64,000 nt of DNA. It comes from Zerene cesonia (lineage: Eukaryota > Arthropoda > Insecta > Lepidoptera > Pieridae). The stretch spans positions 2,914,001 through 2,978,000 of the forward strand of contig NC_052130.1 in the NCBI RefSeq assembly GCF_012273895.1, in the 5' to 3' direction. The notes beneath the pieces are model-generated. The model worked only from the letters and a program-made list of their open reading frames with translations, was not told where the DNA came from and did no database searches. Shown in pieces: positions 1 through 10,012 of the stretch (position 1 is the stretch's first letter; every line of letters begins with the position of its first letter). The translations under genes and the position numbers were made by a program.

Positions 1-10
1 AGATAAATTC

Positions 11-110
11 GATCACGAGGCGGGATGCGTACGTCTTTTTGTCATACCGTAGCAACGGCTAGCCTCTCGGCCACCCGTGATTCCGCATCTTACATATTAA
101 CCTCCCTCAT
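11..110 (-). mobile_element. SINE S4, tRNA-derived head (degenerate)
   Basis: On the minus strand there is a good pol III A box (TGGCCGAGAGG, plus 63-73), as in Ser/Leu-type tRNAs. It is followed by CCGTTGCTACGGTATGACAAAAAG and then CATCCCGCCTCGTGATC. In related copies the last part follows GGGTTCGAAT, so the B box looks damaged here. The same body is seen at 531-590. It is called a SINE and not a tRNA gene because the B box is broken and no acceptor stem forms. Its minus-strand 3' side runs toward the window edge. Confidence 0.55.
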
Positions 111-228
111 GAATCACTCTATCTATTAAAAAAACCCTATCAAAATCCGATGCGTACTTTTAAATATTTAAGCATACATAAAGACAGAAAAAAGGACTTT
201 GTTTTATACTAAGTAATGATTAATATAC
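105..228. repeat. Dispersed repeat, copy 1
   Basis: The stretch shares an ordered set of blocks with 55455-55640: AATCACTCT.TCTAT, a run of A, ATCAAAATC.G, TGCGTA, TTTAAGCAT, ACAGA, then ACTTTGTTTTATA. The block order resembles the tail of Helitron-like lepidopteran repeats that end in 'gcgtagtttaagcat...cagacag'. No coding capacity is seen. The family is not named. Confidence 0.55.
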
Positions 229-507
229 GTTTGTTAAGCTTCAGCACGAATTTCACTTCCTGAATTGATTTCCTGAAATCCTGTTTATTAAATCTTAGGT
301 TTTACCAGAACATTCTAAGATTTACCGAAAAGTGTTGGTAAATATCAGGATTTATAGGAAAAGGACGACTTTACCAAGTCCGACGGGATTAGAAGAGACT
401 ATGCTAAGACTAAGAATTTGCACAACATTAACAGAACTATTCGGATATTTACCGCTCAGAGCTGGTAAAGCTTAGCTTTATCAAGAAAATCTTAAACAGT
501 CTAATGC
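225..507. other. Interval with clustered TTTACC/GGTAAA motifs
   Basis: No gene is seen. The hexamer TTTACC or its complement occurs six times (301, 321, 337, 370, 448, 464). Two perfect 10-bp inverted pairs are present: 289-298 with 315-324, and 337-346 with 444-453. This may be the body of the S4 element or a structured repeat. Confidence 0.4.
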
Positions 508-613
508 AATTTTGAAAGAATAGAAAAAATTTGATCGCAAGGCGGGATTTGAACCCGCGTTTTTGCCAAACTATTGCTACGGTTGGTACGATTTTTTCTA
601 TTCTTTCAAAATT
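508..613. repeat. Foldback with 23-bp perfect arms and a tRNA-like core
   Basis: Arms 508-530 and 591-613 are exact reverse complements (23 bp). They enclose a 60-bp core (531-590). On the minus strand the core holds a complete T-arm: stem GCGGG/CCCGC (542-546 with 554-558) around TTCAAAT, which gives the B box GGTTCAAATCC. The core matches the S4 SINE head at 11-110. It is not a tRNA gene, because no anticodon arm or acceptor stem fits. Confidence 0.75.
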
Positions 614-680
614 TCTCACTTATAAAGCATTTTAATGCTATAAAACTATACATTAAATAAAGTCGAACATTAATATTAAC

Positions 681-853
681 ACTAGCTGTGACCCGCNNNN
701 NNNNNNTTTTCTAAAAAAAAATTCCTAGCTAGATCGATTTATCGCCCCCGAAACCCCTGTATACTAAATTTCATGAAAATCGTTGCCGATTCCGAGATTC
801 CAATTATATATATATATATATACAAGAATTGCTCGTTTAAAGGTATAAGATAT
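681..853 (-). mobile_element. H2 Helitron-like element, interrupted by a gap
   Basis: The plus strand begins ACTAGCTGTGACCCGC, the complement of a Helitron CTAG 3' end, then hits the N run. It continues with ATTCCTAGCTAGATCGATTT, TACTAAATTTCATGAAAATC and AATTCTTG..TATATA blocks typical of a non-autonomous lepidopteran Helitron-like family. It has no ORF. The 5' limit near 853 is approximate. Confidence 0.65.
697..706. other. Assembly gap, 10 N
   Basis: Exactly ten N, sitting in the 3'-terminal hairpin of the Helitron-like element at 681-853. A repeat of this kind is a common place for assemblies to join. Confidence 0.98.
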
Positions 854-2009
854 TAGTAAATTAATCTATATTAAGTGACAAAGGGATGTAACACTAATGT
901 TAAGGAAGTTATATATTTCACAGCTTTTAGTAGATGGCGCCACTTTTTGTTAACGGAAGACTATTTTCAGTAACTGATGCTGTTGACACTCTTTAATAGG
1001 TGTTTACGGTGGGTTTATATGGCGCTGGTATATTGTCTATGATTATCAAAGATTTTTTGTGCGTCTAGTGAATTGTATTGTAATTAATTATTATATAATT
1101 AATTAGGAAGTATGTACATTAAGATTCACAATTTCATGACTGTAATTTATTAGTTAATTATTTTGTATATATGATGTTATCGTTAGCTGCGATATTGCGT
1201 TCTTCCTTATTTTAGGTACAAGAAATAATTTCACCGTTGTAAAAGTTTATGTTATGACAGAACTGTCACATTTAGTACCATGCTCCATGTAACCTCAGCT
1301 ATCGCACTCGTCGAAATAAATTAAAGAAAAAAAGCAAAGAGTATAAAAAGCCGAAGCAACCGATAATTACTGAGGGTAGCGGAAACAAGCCGATTAGTGG
1401 CTTTTAGCGGTCTAATGGCACTTGAATAGTTTAGCGGGTCGTGTGATCATTAATGGTGAAGATATTTTGGTTAACTGTACATGATAAAATTTTGTGTTTG
1501 GACAACTTATTTTAGTGTGAAAATTGTCTATCGTTATCATGGTAGTAAAGTTTGGTTTAGGAGATTATGATGTAGTTACTAAAATGTATTTTTTACGTTG
1601 AAGGTTAGATTACACCATAAAACACGATGGCCAATTTGCTTGTACAAGTTAATTTATTTGTCTAGTCGCAACATGCAAAAATTATATCTCTGTGTTGTTT
1701 TAAGTAGGTTAAGGTAGTGGAAATAAAACTTTATCCTGTAATCATTTTAACAAAATTGACCTCTCACATAAACATCATATACAAATTCCATTTTCAAATG
1801 TCAAAAACCTATTTCTCATATAATCTGCAGCATGCGCATAAATATCCTCTATTTATTCTGTGGTTCCATTCCATTTCGTCAATTTTCAAAAATGGAACAC
1901 CGATAGAACGTGCACGCGATCTAACGAGCGGGGCGCAGGCGCGGGAATCACGAAGCAGTTAATACCGGCTGATGTCTCAATACCTCCCAGTGCGAGCCTA
2001 TTATTTCAG
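854..2009. other. Interval without recognised gene or repeat
   Basis: Single-copy-looking DNA. A TATA-like TATAAAAAG lies at 1342-1350, without a supported transcript downstream. The stretch from about 1895 to 2060 is locally GC-rich. The 81-codon frame at 1717-1962 has no recognisable domain. Confidence 0.5.
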
Positions 2010-2089
2010 GCCACACGATGACGATTGCAGCGGTTGGCGAATGTGGAGGCGGTTTCTTGATACCATTAATTATTAAGTACGAGTATAAG
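2010..2089 (+). other. Weak candidate internal exon
   Basis: The 80-bp segment is preceded by TATTATTTCAG, a plausible acceptor, and followed by AAG|GTAAAC, a plausible donor. One frame is open throughout, with an ATG near its start, reading MTIAAVGECGGGFLIPLIIK and continuing YEYK. The peptide matches nothing I recognise, and no partner exon was found. It may be a chance acceptor/donor pair. Confidence 0.15.
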
Positions 2090-3959
2090 GTAAACAATGC
2101 ATGGTATAATCTGTTCTGACAACAATCATTCGAGACAAATCTTAATGAGCATTTTGAAGTATTTTAAATTTTTTATTATATATATGGTTTGTAAATTTTG
2201 TTAATAAATTTATAAAATTATTAATCTAAAGTTTTTAAAAGAGCTTTGGTATGACTTCCATCAAATCATTACTTTGAATGAGATTAAATCAAATCATAAA
2301 TTACATAAAAAGCGTCTTCCCTTTCAATGTAGCCCACTATTAAGCTTGTACAGAAGCGTGGTGCACTAACAGTGAATTTTGTGTGTTTGCTTCATGCATA
2401 CAACGCCTTATTAAACGCGTGGTGACCTATATTCTAAAACCAACTTTATTGACTAGCACATTCTGTCTACAATTGCATGCCCATACTACAATTTTATCGA
2501 CTAGCTGAAAATTGGAATTTGATGCAGAATTCGTCGTTATGCACTTGTCATATGGGTTATAATCACATACATTGGTATTTACTTAATGTATTTCGGAGTT
2601 GTGGAGATATTCAGATTGTATAATGGCTCGTTCCAATTGACTTAAATAATTTGGTGTTTGGGAGTAAATTTGCGCTTTATTTTAGTTAGATAAGGTTTGT
2701 TTTTGGTTGTGATTGTGTAAGGGCTGAGTTTCTAGAGAGGTTAATTTACCTAGCTAGTGTGAGGTATGTTGGATCGCGAAAGTAGCGCTATTTGCTACCG
2801 TATCGCGCGCCATCGCACACTCAGGGGACATCAACATTTGGTTGTGTTGTTTTACTAAAAACAAATACTAATTCGAATAATCATCATTCTAAAAATAGGA
2901 AATGGTTCAAAAAATCAATAATTTTATTATTAGTTAAATTAATATTGTATACCTATTTATTTTTTTTTACAATTTTATATTAAGAAAAGTTACATGTTCT
3001 GAAGTTATTATTGTTTTTCAAGTTTTAGTCAAGTTAAGTTGGTAAACACAGTGGTGTTAATTTTTCACCACATTTTCATTAATTTTATATCACGAATGGG
3101 CACCTATTGGTGAAAATTATAATAATAGAAAATGATAAAGATTCAAAGGTTCAACTCCCCTTAAATGCACGTCAAAGTCACTCCAATCGGTATTATATGT
3201 TAATAGCCCATTAGAATATATACTCTTCGCGCCACGCTATCTCCGATCCTTGTCCACCATGTGTTGAATCACGAAACCTATTGTTTTAATATCGAACGAT
3301 GGGTCATGTTAATCTGGACGTTTATGTTAAGGGAACTTTTAATAAGCTTTATTCAGGATATTTTAAATCTTGCGCCTTTAGCATAAGGTTCATATTCACT
3401 GTTTTATAGCGCTTTTAGTTTTTGCCTTTATATTTTCAGAAACGATAAATTGCAATGTTTAGTTAGTATTTAACTAGTTACTCGTGTTAAAGATAATTTT
3501 AGTATTAATGGATTTGAAGTAAGTATCTGCGATTTCAACTTGTTTAAATACTATAAGATATTCAAAGAAATATATAATTTATTACAAACTTAAAGTGTTA
3601 TTGTCGAAATCCAGGAGGTGTCTAGTTATTATTAGTCTAGTAATATTATTTGATTATTATTTCAATGAAGATTTTAAGAAAAAACAGGAGTGGAAGCTAG
3701 CATGGTCCATTCCAACATTTAAGTTTTTTGTTACGTCGTTTTTGAAACAGTTTCGGCAATTTAATAGATGATGTTATGTGATAACATCGTTAAAACAGTA
3801 GCTAATAGTTTTTAGTACAGGGGCTTATAATACCTGGAAATTATTGTAGTAAAAAATGTGCTTTTTTAGATTTAGGAAGAGATGCAGGTAGGTGAATGTT
3901 ATATAAAACAAAAACCAGTTTATAAAAATCTACATTTAGAAACTAATGTGTGGTAGTGA
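2090..3959. other. Interval without recognised feature
   Basis: AT-rich sequence without a gene, RNA or confident repeat. Short frames, such as 2792-2983, end in low-complexity hydrophobic runs. Confidence 0.5.
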
Positions 3960-4135
3960 ACATATGTACCACGAGCGAAGCCGGCCCGTGGTACATATGT
4001 GCATTTAAGGCATGATGCTTCTACATAGCGGGAAAAGTATTTTCGAAATCGGTCCAGTAGTTCCTGAAATTGGCGCGTTCAAACAAGCTCTCCTGATTTA
4101 TGTAGATAATGTTAGTACAGAAGTATAGATAAAAT
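3960..4135 (-). mobile_element. H2 Helitron-like element with 14-bp terminal hairpin
   Basis: The sequence starts with a perfect 14-bp inverted repeat (3960-3973 with 3987-4000, loop 13 nt) built from ACATATGTACCACG. It continues into GAAATCGGTCCAGTAGTTCC, TGAAATTGGCGCGTTCAAAC and GTATAGAT blocks typical of the minus orientation of this family. The usual CTAG end is missing. Confidence 0.6.
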
Positions 4136-4245
4136 TGTATAAAAAATCATAATCGGGCTACTATATATGTGAAATACCTTAATTGCTGAATGTTACAAAA
4201 CACTATCTAAGATCTAAAAAATCTAATAGGAGTCTGCTTCAACAG

Positions 4246-4517
4246 TACACTTCGGCACGAACGGGCCAGCTCGCACCGGGGAAGTACCACACCCCCACAG
4301 AAAACCGGCGTGCAATAATAGCTTGCTATTGTGTTTCGTACGGTGAGTGGGGGAGCCGGTGGCCTATTTCCTTCTCCACGACCTTCCCAGACCATTCCTT
4401 CTTTCTTGCGAGCAGCGCATTCTCAGAGGTTTGAGCCTCTGCGAATATTCATAGGTGGTGTTGATTGCTTACCATCAGGCGAACCACCAGCTCAATTGCC
4501 CGCTATGACATAAAAAA
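4246..4517 (+). mobile_element. S2 retroposon, internally deleted
   Basis: It carries the S2 signature in order: CTTCGGCACGAACGGGCCAG, CACCGGGGAAGTACCACACC, GAAAACCGGCGTGCAATA, GGTGAGTGGGGGAGCCGG, then GCTTACCATCAGGCGAACCA, CCAGCTCAATTGCCCGCTAT and GACATAAAAAA. The pyrimidine-rich central part is shorter than in the 41911 copy. The short poly(A) end indicates retroposition. Open frames here are readings of the repeat. Confidence 0.85.
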
Positions 4518-5776
4518 GGAATTTCAATTAGAGTCATAAGCGATTTGTATAAAAACCTCAAACAGCTGAGATACAAGCTCTCTATGCAAGCATCAGTCAA
4601 TACCCTAAGCTATATTCAACGCACATATAACAGCATAGCATAGAAACGCGATATGAACAGCGTGAGAACAATATTTATTTTCAAACATCATAAATCGTGT
4701 TCTGTCAGTCACGCCGCACTTATTATTTTAGGGCCATTCAGATGCCACGTATAAAATACGGTCAAGCGAAAATTTTCAACGGGGAACAAATAAAGATCGC
4801 CATATCTTGTTATTATTTCGGGAGACAATAGCGCCTGCGTTGTCACATCCAGCGCGGTACATGCAAATCATCATAAATAAATAAAAAATAAACGCCCGAC
4901 CCGATGTCTTATTTGGCGTAATCGTCAGGGCTCTACGGATACTGGATGCGCTAAATGATATATTAAAACTACGTTGAAATTATGATGTAATACTTCTACA
5001 ATTACAAATAAAATTTATCAGGTTAACATACATACCATATATTTGCGTGAGAGTTGAAAGTATATAGGAATATATAATATCTGGAAAAGGATTTTCATAA
5101 TTAGCAAATTGCTGAGATGTTAGAAGTTTTGAAACTCAATTGTATTATCAAAAGCTTTGGGCTCATATTTGCTTAATTTGTCCAGTTGAATTATGCAATT
5201 GAACATAAACCTAGATTCATCATCAAAATGTTGTCATGGAACTACAGTTCAGAGTTGGAAATTTGAAAAATTGTATACATGGACCATCAACAATATGTTA
5301 TTTTCTAGAACTGTATTAAGCATTGTCAACACTTGCATCGTTTTTGTCTAATATCGTAAACTTATTCTAGTGGAAGGCGGTAAATGTTTTAATTTTCCAA
5401 CCGCCATTATATAATAAACCATTCACCGCCATATTGTACTAAATTAAATACGTTCTAATTTGTTTGAAGTCATATTTAGTAAGCCTATATCCCGGTACAT
5501 AACAAGTTCTGTCCAAACAAGGCGCCTGTGTTCGCCCGCCATCTTGTATATGTAACAAATGTTGCTATATTCAAAATAAAGAGCCACGATAGCATTGCAA
5601 AGCGCTTGCTCTAGCAACTAATATTGTTTGTTAGTTTATTAGTGTGGCAACATATGTTTTATATAGTGGCACTTGTACATTGAGGCTGGACTTAGATGTC
5701 TAGAATTAAGTTGGCTATTTTGTGAAGAGGTAGAAGTAAAATGCAGTTATTGTCCCTAATCCTACTAGTCCTACTA
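4518..5776. other. Interval without recognised feature
   Basis: No gene or confident repeat. At about 4890 the string CGCCCGACCCGAT resembles CGCCCGGCCCGAT near 40456, but the similarity is too short to define a family. Confidence 0.45.
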
Positions 5777-5942
5777 TCCTACTAATATTATAAATGCGAA
5801 AGTTGCAAAAACTACTTAACCGATTGCAAGGATTTTTGGTACGTAGACAGTTGGACAACTGGAATAACATACAGGCAACTTTTTATGCCGATATTCCTGT
5901 GGGATACGGATTTACGCGGGTGAAACCGCGGGGCACAGCTAG
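5777..5942 (+). mobile_element. H1 (lep1-type) Helitron
   Basis: Starts TCCTACTAATATTATAAATG and ends in hairpin CGCGG..CCGCG followed by CTAG. The host bases are A (5776) and T (5943), as expected for Helitron A|T insertion. Slightly short because the CTCTTTCACGC segment is missing. Extra copies of the terminal TCCTACTA octamer lie just 5'. Non-autonomous, with no Rep/helicase ORF. Confidence 0.9.
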
Positions 5943-6827
5943 TTATAAACGTGAATTGTTTGGTAGATGTTTGTTGCTTCGGCCTTCGAAAACTGCTTTA
6001 CGTTTTGGGTCAAATTTGAGGTACAGATAAATTACAAAAACAGCAAGCACATTATCTATATTTTATCTTCGTACCACACGAAATCGCGAGCTGAATCTAG
6101 TAATTTATTATGTTTCGTTCTAGGGAAAGGTTGAGGAGTGTGTCAAATGCCAAGCTTCTATTAAAGAGGACTAACCGATTGACGAGAAAATTGTATTGTA
6201 TTGTAACGAAATAATTGTATTAATAAATTACAATATAAAATTGTTCCTATTTGTAATTGCAAAAAATACTAAGTCAAATTGAAACTCAACCAAGATTTCG
6301 TATCATTATATTAGTTTAGATCAAATAATTATACAGTTCATCAAGTATGTAGTGCAACTGCGATTCAAAAATTAACTATTTGAATATGAACCATAGGTTT
6401 ATCACTTCTACACTAAAAAATTGTTTATAATAACATTTTTAAATGCAGCCTATCCACTTTATATTTCACTAAACGTTTCTTTTTAAAATACTTCCAAAAT
6501 CCGTTACAATTTAAAGCAAGAATCGACAGCTATCGCGAAATTCAATAGAATTGTTATATATATCCACCCTTATTCGCATTAGCATAAGGTTGAAGTTGAT
6601 ATGCAAATCATTTGTATGGACGTACATTCGCCGAGGTTTTCCAGCGAAATTGGAAAAATATACCCATTTTCACAATGGCGTCGTCGGGCTCCGCCAATTT
6701 GAATATAGATTAGAAAATGTGACGCTACCAACTCTAATATGCTTTTTAGGGCTGTTCTCTGAATATCGATATATTTCTTTTTCAACTGGTATCTTTCGGA
6801 GAATACATGTATTACTAAGTGTTATAT
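5943..6827. other. Interval without recognised gene
   Basis: Two overlapping opposite-strand frames (6551-6841 plus, 6579-6785 minus) lie here. Neither peptide shows a recognisable domain, and both contain low-complexity stretches. No repeat was assigned. Confidence 0.45.
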
Positions 6828-6962
6828 ATTTATTTATTTAATTCTTCAACAAGATTGTACATAGAAGGAAACTTAAAGATAATAATAATAATTATTATAA
6901 TAAAACGTATAATTTGTTTGGCGGCCTTATCACTGAGTAGTGATCTCTTCCAGGCAACAATT
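6828..6962 (-). mobile_element. LG LINE-type 3' tail, copy 1
   Basis: The plus strand reads (TTTA)n, a spacer, then TTTGGCGGCCTTATCACTGA and GTAGTGATCTCTTCCAGGCA. The same ending occurs at 26220-26345 and 37486-37600. On the minus strand it is a retroelement 3' end finishing in an A-rich tail. A hairpin ATCACT/AGTGAT lies at 6929-6944. No ORF fragment is preserved. Confidence 0.7.
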
Positions 6963-7824
6963 TACTATTTGATAGGTAAATAATGTTGTTTGAAGAAAAT
7001 AATTATTAAACAGTGAGTATAGCTAGTTATAGTGGTGAAATAGATACCTGATAGCTATAGTTTATAGAAGTATTGATTTTTTTACATAAGATAAATATTT
7101 TAATATAATAATTGGGTATGAGAGTAATATTTATTAGTACATATGTGTATTTCTGTGTGTGTGTGTGTGTTATATATATGTGTATTTCATACGTGGAAGT
7201 ATCTCGGAAGTTCTTTCCATCACGTTACAGCAAAACAACATATTTTCATCACTTCCAAAGATATAGCACTAGTAGATAGTATTGGAAATACAATTTTTAT
7301 CTAGATATCATGGCAATGAAATGACTAATTTAACTAGGTCTATATCGACATGTGATTAAGCCAGTATAAATATCAAATCTAAGTGGTTCGTAAAAATATC
7401 TCCATTTTTGGTTAATGATGCAATTTATAATTGATACGTGTTTTTATATTTTTAATTTAAAGTGAATCTAACATAATCATAAATTTAAAACAAACATTTT
7501 TTTTTTCAAATAAAAGTGATGTTCGATGATGTTACAATATTTAAACTGCCTTTTATTAATATATTTATATAACATTTAATTTGCCTGTCGACAACATCAC
7601 GTCCCTAGACGTCGCTAGCATATGTCGGTATATATATATCGATAAAGTAATGGCTCTGTACGCCCCTATTTTTGCGAGGGCAATAAAATTCTACGCACAC
7701 TCATAAACATTTATAACACCTCCATATTTGAGTGAACATAATTTAATGTTTCGAATTAATATTGTTCGGTTTATATCCCTTCCTGTGGTGTTATATGAGT
7801 TCATATTATATGTAGGTATATCTA
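6963..7824. other. Interval with (TG)n, no gene
   Basis: Contains a dinucleotide run (TG)n then (TA)n at about 7154-7180. Otherwise no gene or recognised repeat. Confidence 0.5.
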
Positions 7825-7985
7825 CACTAATATTATAAAAGGAAACTTGTATTTTTGTATGTTTATAACGTTTTCACGCAACCACTGGACCGATTTCAAA
7901 TTTCTCTCACTGTTAGAAAGCTGTAACTTCACTGAGTGACATGGGCTATATATATATATATAACACGAGTGAAGCCTGGGTAAAC
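7825..7985 (+). mobile_element. H2 Helitron-like element (degenerate)
   Basis: Runs from CACTAATATTATAAAAGGAA through AACGTTTTCACGCAACCACT, GGACCGATTTCAAATTTCTC and CACTGAGTGACATGGGCTAT to CACGAGTGAAGCCTGGGTAA. The same family as 10558-10722, 28194-28355 and 41126-41285. The CTAG end is eroded. Confidence 0.7.
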
Positions 7986-8107
7986 AGAACAGAACAGTGA
8001 ACAAAAATATATATCTAGATAATATATAATATATAATAGCGAAATGTATCCGTAAGCAATGCCATAGACGCTTGACGCTGAGTAACGATGCGTAGTCACG
8101 CTTCGTT

Positions 8108-8421
8108 ACGTTCGGGCAACTGAGCTGGTGGTTCGCCTGATGGTAAGCGATCACCACCGCCCATGAACATTCGCAAAGGTAGATCCTCTGCGAATGCGCT
8201 GCCCGCTTTTTTGGGGTAAGGGAAAAGGAATGGATTAACGACTGGAAAGAAGGAATGGACTGGGACGGGTGAGGAAAAGGAAACGGGCCTCCGGCTCCCC
8301 CACTCACCGTACGAAACACAGTGGCATGCCACTATTTCACGCCGGTTTTCTGTGGGGGTGTGGTACTTCCCCGGTGCGAGCTGGCCCAATTCGTGCCGAA
8401 GCGTGCTCGACTCCCACAATA
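8108..8421 (-). mobile_element. S2 retroposon, near full length
   Basis: Minus-strand copy from ATTGTGGGAGTCGAGCACGC (plus 8402-8421) to CACCAGCTCAGTTGCCCGA. It contains the full pyrimidine-rich middle and the terminal hairpin CATTCGCA/TGCGAATG (8168-8175 with 8189-8196). The poly(A) is gone and is replaced by unrelated sequence. The 165- and 107-codon frames across it come from the repeat. Confidence 0.87.
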
Positions 8422-8536
8422 ATTAAACGTATAACGTACGTATAACGTATTTAAAAACGTACTTTCTGCAACTATGTTATTATTATATATATGGTTCTTG
8501 CATCATAAATCAACACTGCCATACTTTTTTAAGTTA

Positions 8537-8600
8537 CAGCGAGCAACCGAGCTGGTGGTAAGCGGTTACCACCGCCCATGAACTTTTGTGGAGGTGCTTT
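8537..8600 (-). mobile_element. S2 retroposon fragment
   Basis: Only the last 60 bp of S2 is kept: GAGCTGGTGGTAAGCGGTTA followed by CCACCGCCCATGAAC. It lies about 115 bp from the fuller copy and in the same orientation. Confidence 0.75.
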
Positions 8601-8639
8601 TGTTTTACCTTTTTTGTGTAATGTTCGCATTTATAATTT

Positions 8640-8790
8640 GAAAGAAAGAAAATACGTTTATTATGACACATACAGGTAAATATAACAAGGTCATTATTAT
8701 AAAATATATATGTGCCTTAATTCGGCCTGCCACTCAGCGTACTAACACTGATTTTCAGTGGATGCCTTATGCCTTACTAACAGCGGATGT
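8640..8790 (-). mobile_element. Probable LINE 3' tail, unassigned family
   Basis: The plus strand shows GAAAGAAAGAAAATACGTTT, ATTATGACACATACAGG and CGGCCTGCCACTCAGCG. Read on the minus strand this resembles a retroelement 3' UTR with AATAAA-like signals and an A-rich end. Only one copy is seen in this window. Confidence 0.4.
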
Positions 8791-9437
8791 GTTCATGCTC
8801 GAAGCTATTAAATTTATGAATATTTTGTAAAACATAATCAAATATATACATGTATCATTATAATACGTGTGTAAATAATAATAATGATATACAATATTTA
8901 TAAATGCACATATAGTTGTATATACATAATATTGACATATAGGTAGAATATAATTTTAATAATTAACATTCAAGATAAGATAAGATACATTCCATTTACA
9001 TTCATCTGCAGGTATTATAGATCATGTAGTTACGATTCACGAAGGTTCACGAAGATTTTGACGAATAACTGATTTTGGAATTGAGAAAACAATTAATTAT
9101 CTTTCATGTATTTTTTCTAGAACGCTGCGGTTTTTGAAAAGACCTTCAAAAACACCGATGGTGGTGCTTCAAACTACCTGTTAGATGTTGTCAAATGTAC
9201 TTAAAGTTATCTTCAACTTGACTATAAGTGCATCCTGCTTAAGAGCTAAGTGTGAATGTTGTTTCGAATTAGCCAAAGTGTTACAACTTATAAGTATTCA
9301 TGATAAGGGAGTTAAGTTAAATTAAAAACTGATTAGAAGCAGTAACTGCTATAAAATTTTAAATCCGTTCCTTAGATTCGGTCATACAAATACAGTTTTA
9401 TAAATTATTCTTGTTTATATATACTTAAATATGTTAT
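8791..9437. other. Interval without recognised feature
   Basis: No gene, RNA or repeat recognised. Confidence 0.45.
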
Positions 9438-9667
9438 GCAAAAAATAAATTGATTTTTCAATTTATCTGCACATGTGGATAACATCAACACTGCTTAAAA
9501 CCGGTGAAGGAAAACATCGTGAGGGAACCGGCATGTAGAAGAATCAAAAGTTCGACGACATGTGACATCTGCAAACCCGCACTTGGCCAGCGTGGCGGAT
9601 TAGGCCTGAACCCTCATAGGAGGCCTGTATCCCAGCAGTGGGAACATATATGGACTGATGATGATAT
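9438..9667 (+). mobile_element. S1 SINE, 5'-truncated
   Basis: Begins inside the element at AAATAAATTGATTTTTCAAT, so the tRNA head is missing. It keeps GAAGGAAAACATCGTGAGGG, CATGTGACATCTGCAAACCC, CGCACTTGGCCAGCGTGG and CCCAGCAGTGGGAACATATA before a short GATGATGAT tail. Confidence 0.88.
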
Positions 9668-10012
9668 GAGAAGCCTTTAGTGAACCAGATCAAACTAATC
9701 ATAATAATAAAAACATAATATATTTCCAGGTAGTACTAAGTGAAACACTAAGTATAATCCTTTATGTTAACATGTCTCCCAACTTAAGTATAACACAATT
9801 CCGCCAGCCACTTAACGTAGTGCAAACAAGTATTTTTTGTGGTCTCTCATAGGTGGTGTAAGTTGACCGAGTCACTTCCATCGCTTTGAAGGAATCAATT
9901 GAAGACACATGAAGATAAAACTGAACTGTTGTTTTGAATAAAGTGGAAGTAACTGAAATTTTTAATTCAAGATAATTAACTAATTAATTATACGTAGGTA
10001 TTTAAATAAAAA

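Noticed and set aside
542..558. Perfect tRNA T-arm
   Set aside because: Only the T-arm is present, and the core matches a SINE head at 11-110.
1342..1350. TATA box TATAAAAAG
   Set aside because: No initiator, ORF or exon could be linked to it. Such strings are expected by chance in AT-rich DNA.
7822..8319. Longest open frame in the window (165 codons, minus)
   Set aside because: Spans an S2 copy and a Helitron-like element. No domain, and composition follows the repeats.
8096..8419. Open frames with YHTPTENRREIVACHCVSYGE-like peptides at 4183, 8096, 30566, 41911 and 50291
   Set aside because: They look like a protein family but are translations of the S2 retroposon, which ends in poly(A) and is equally open on both strands.
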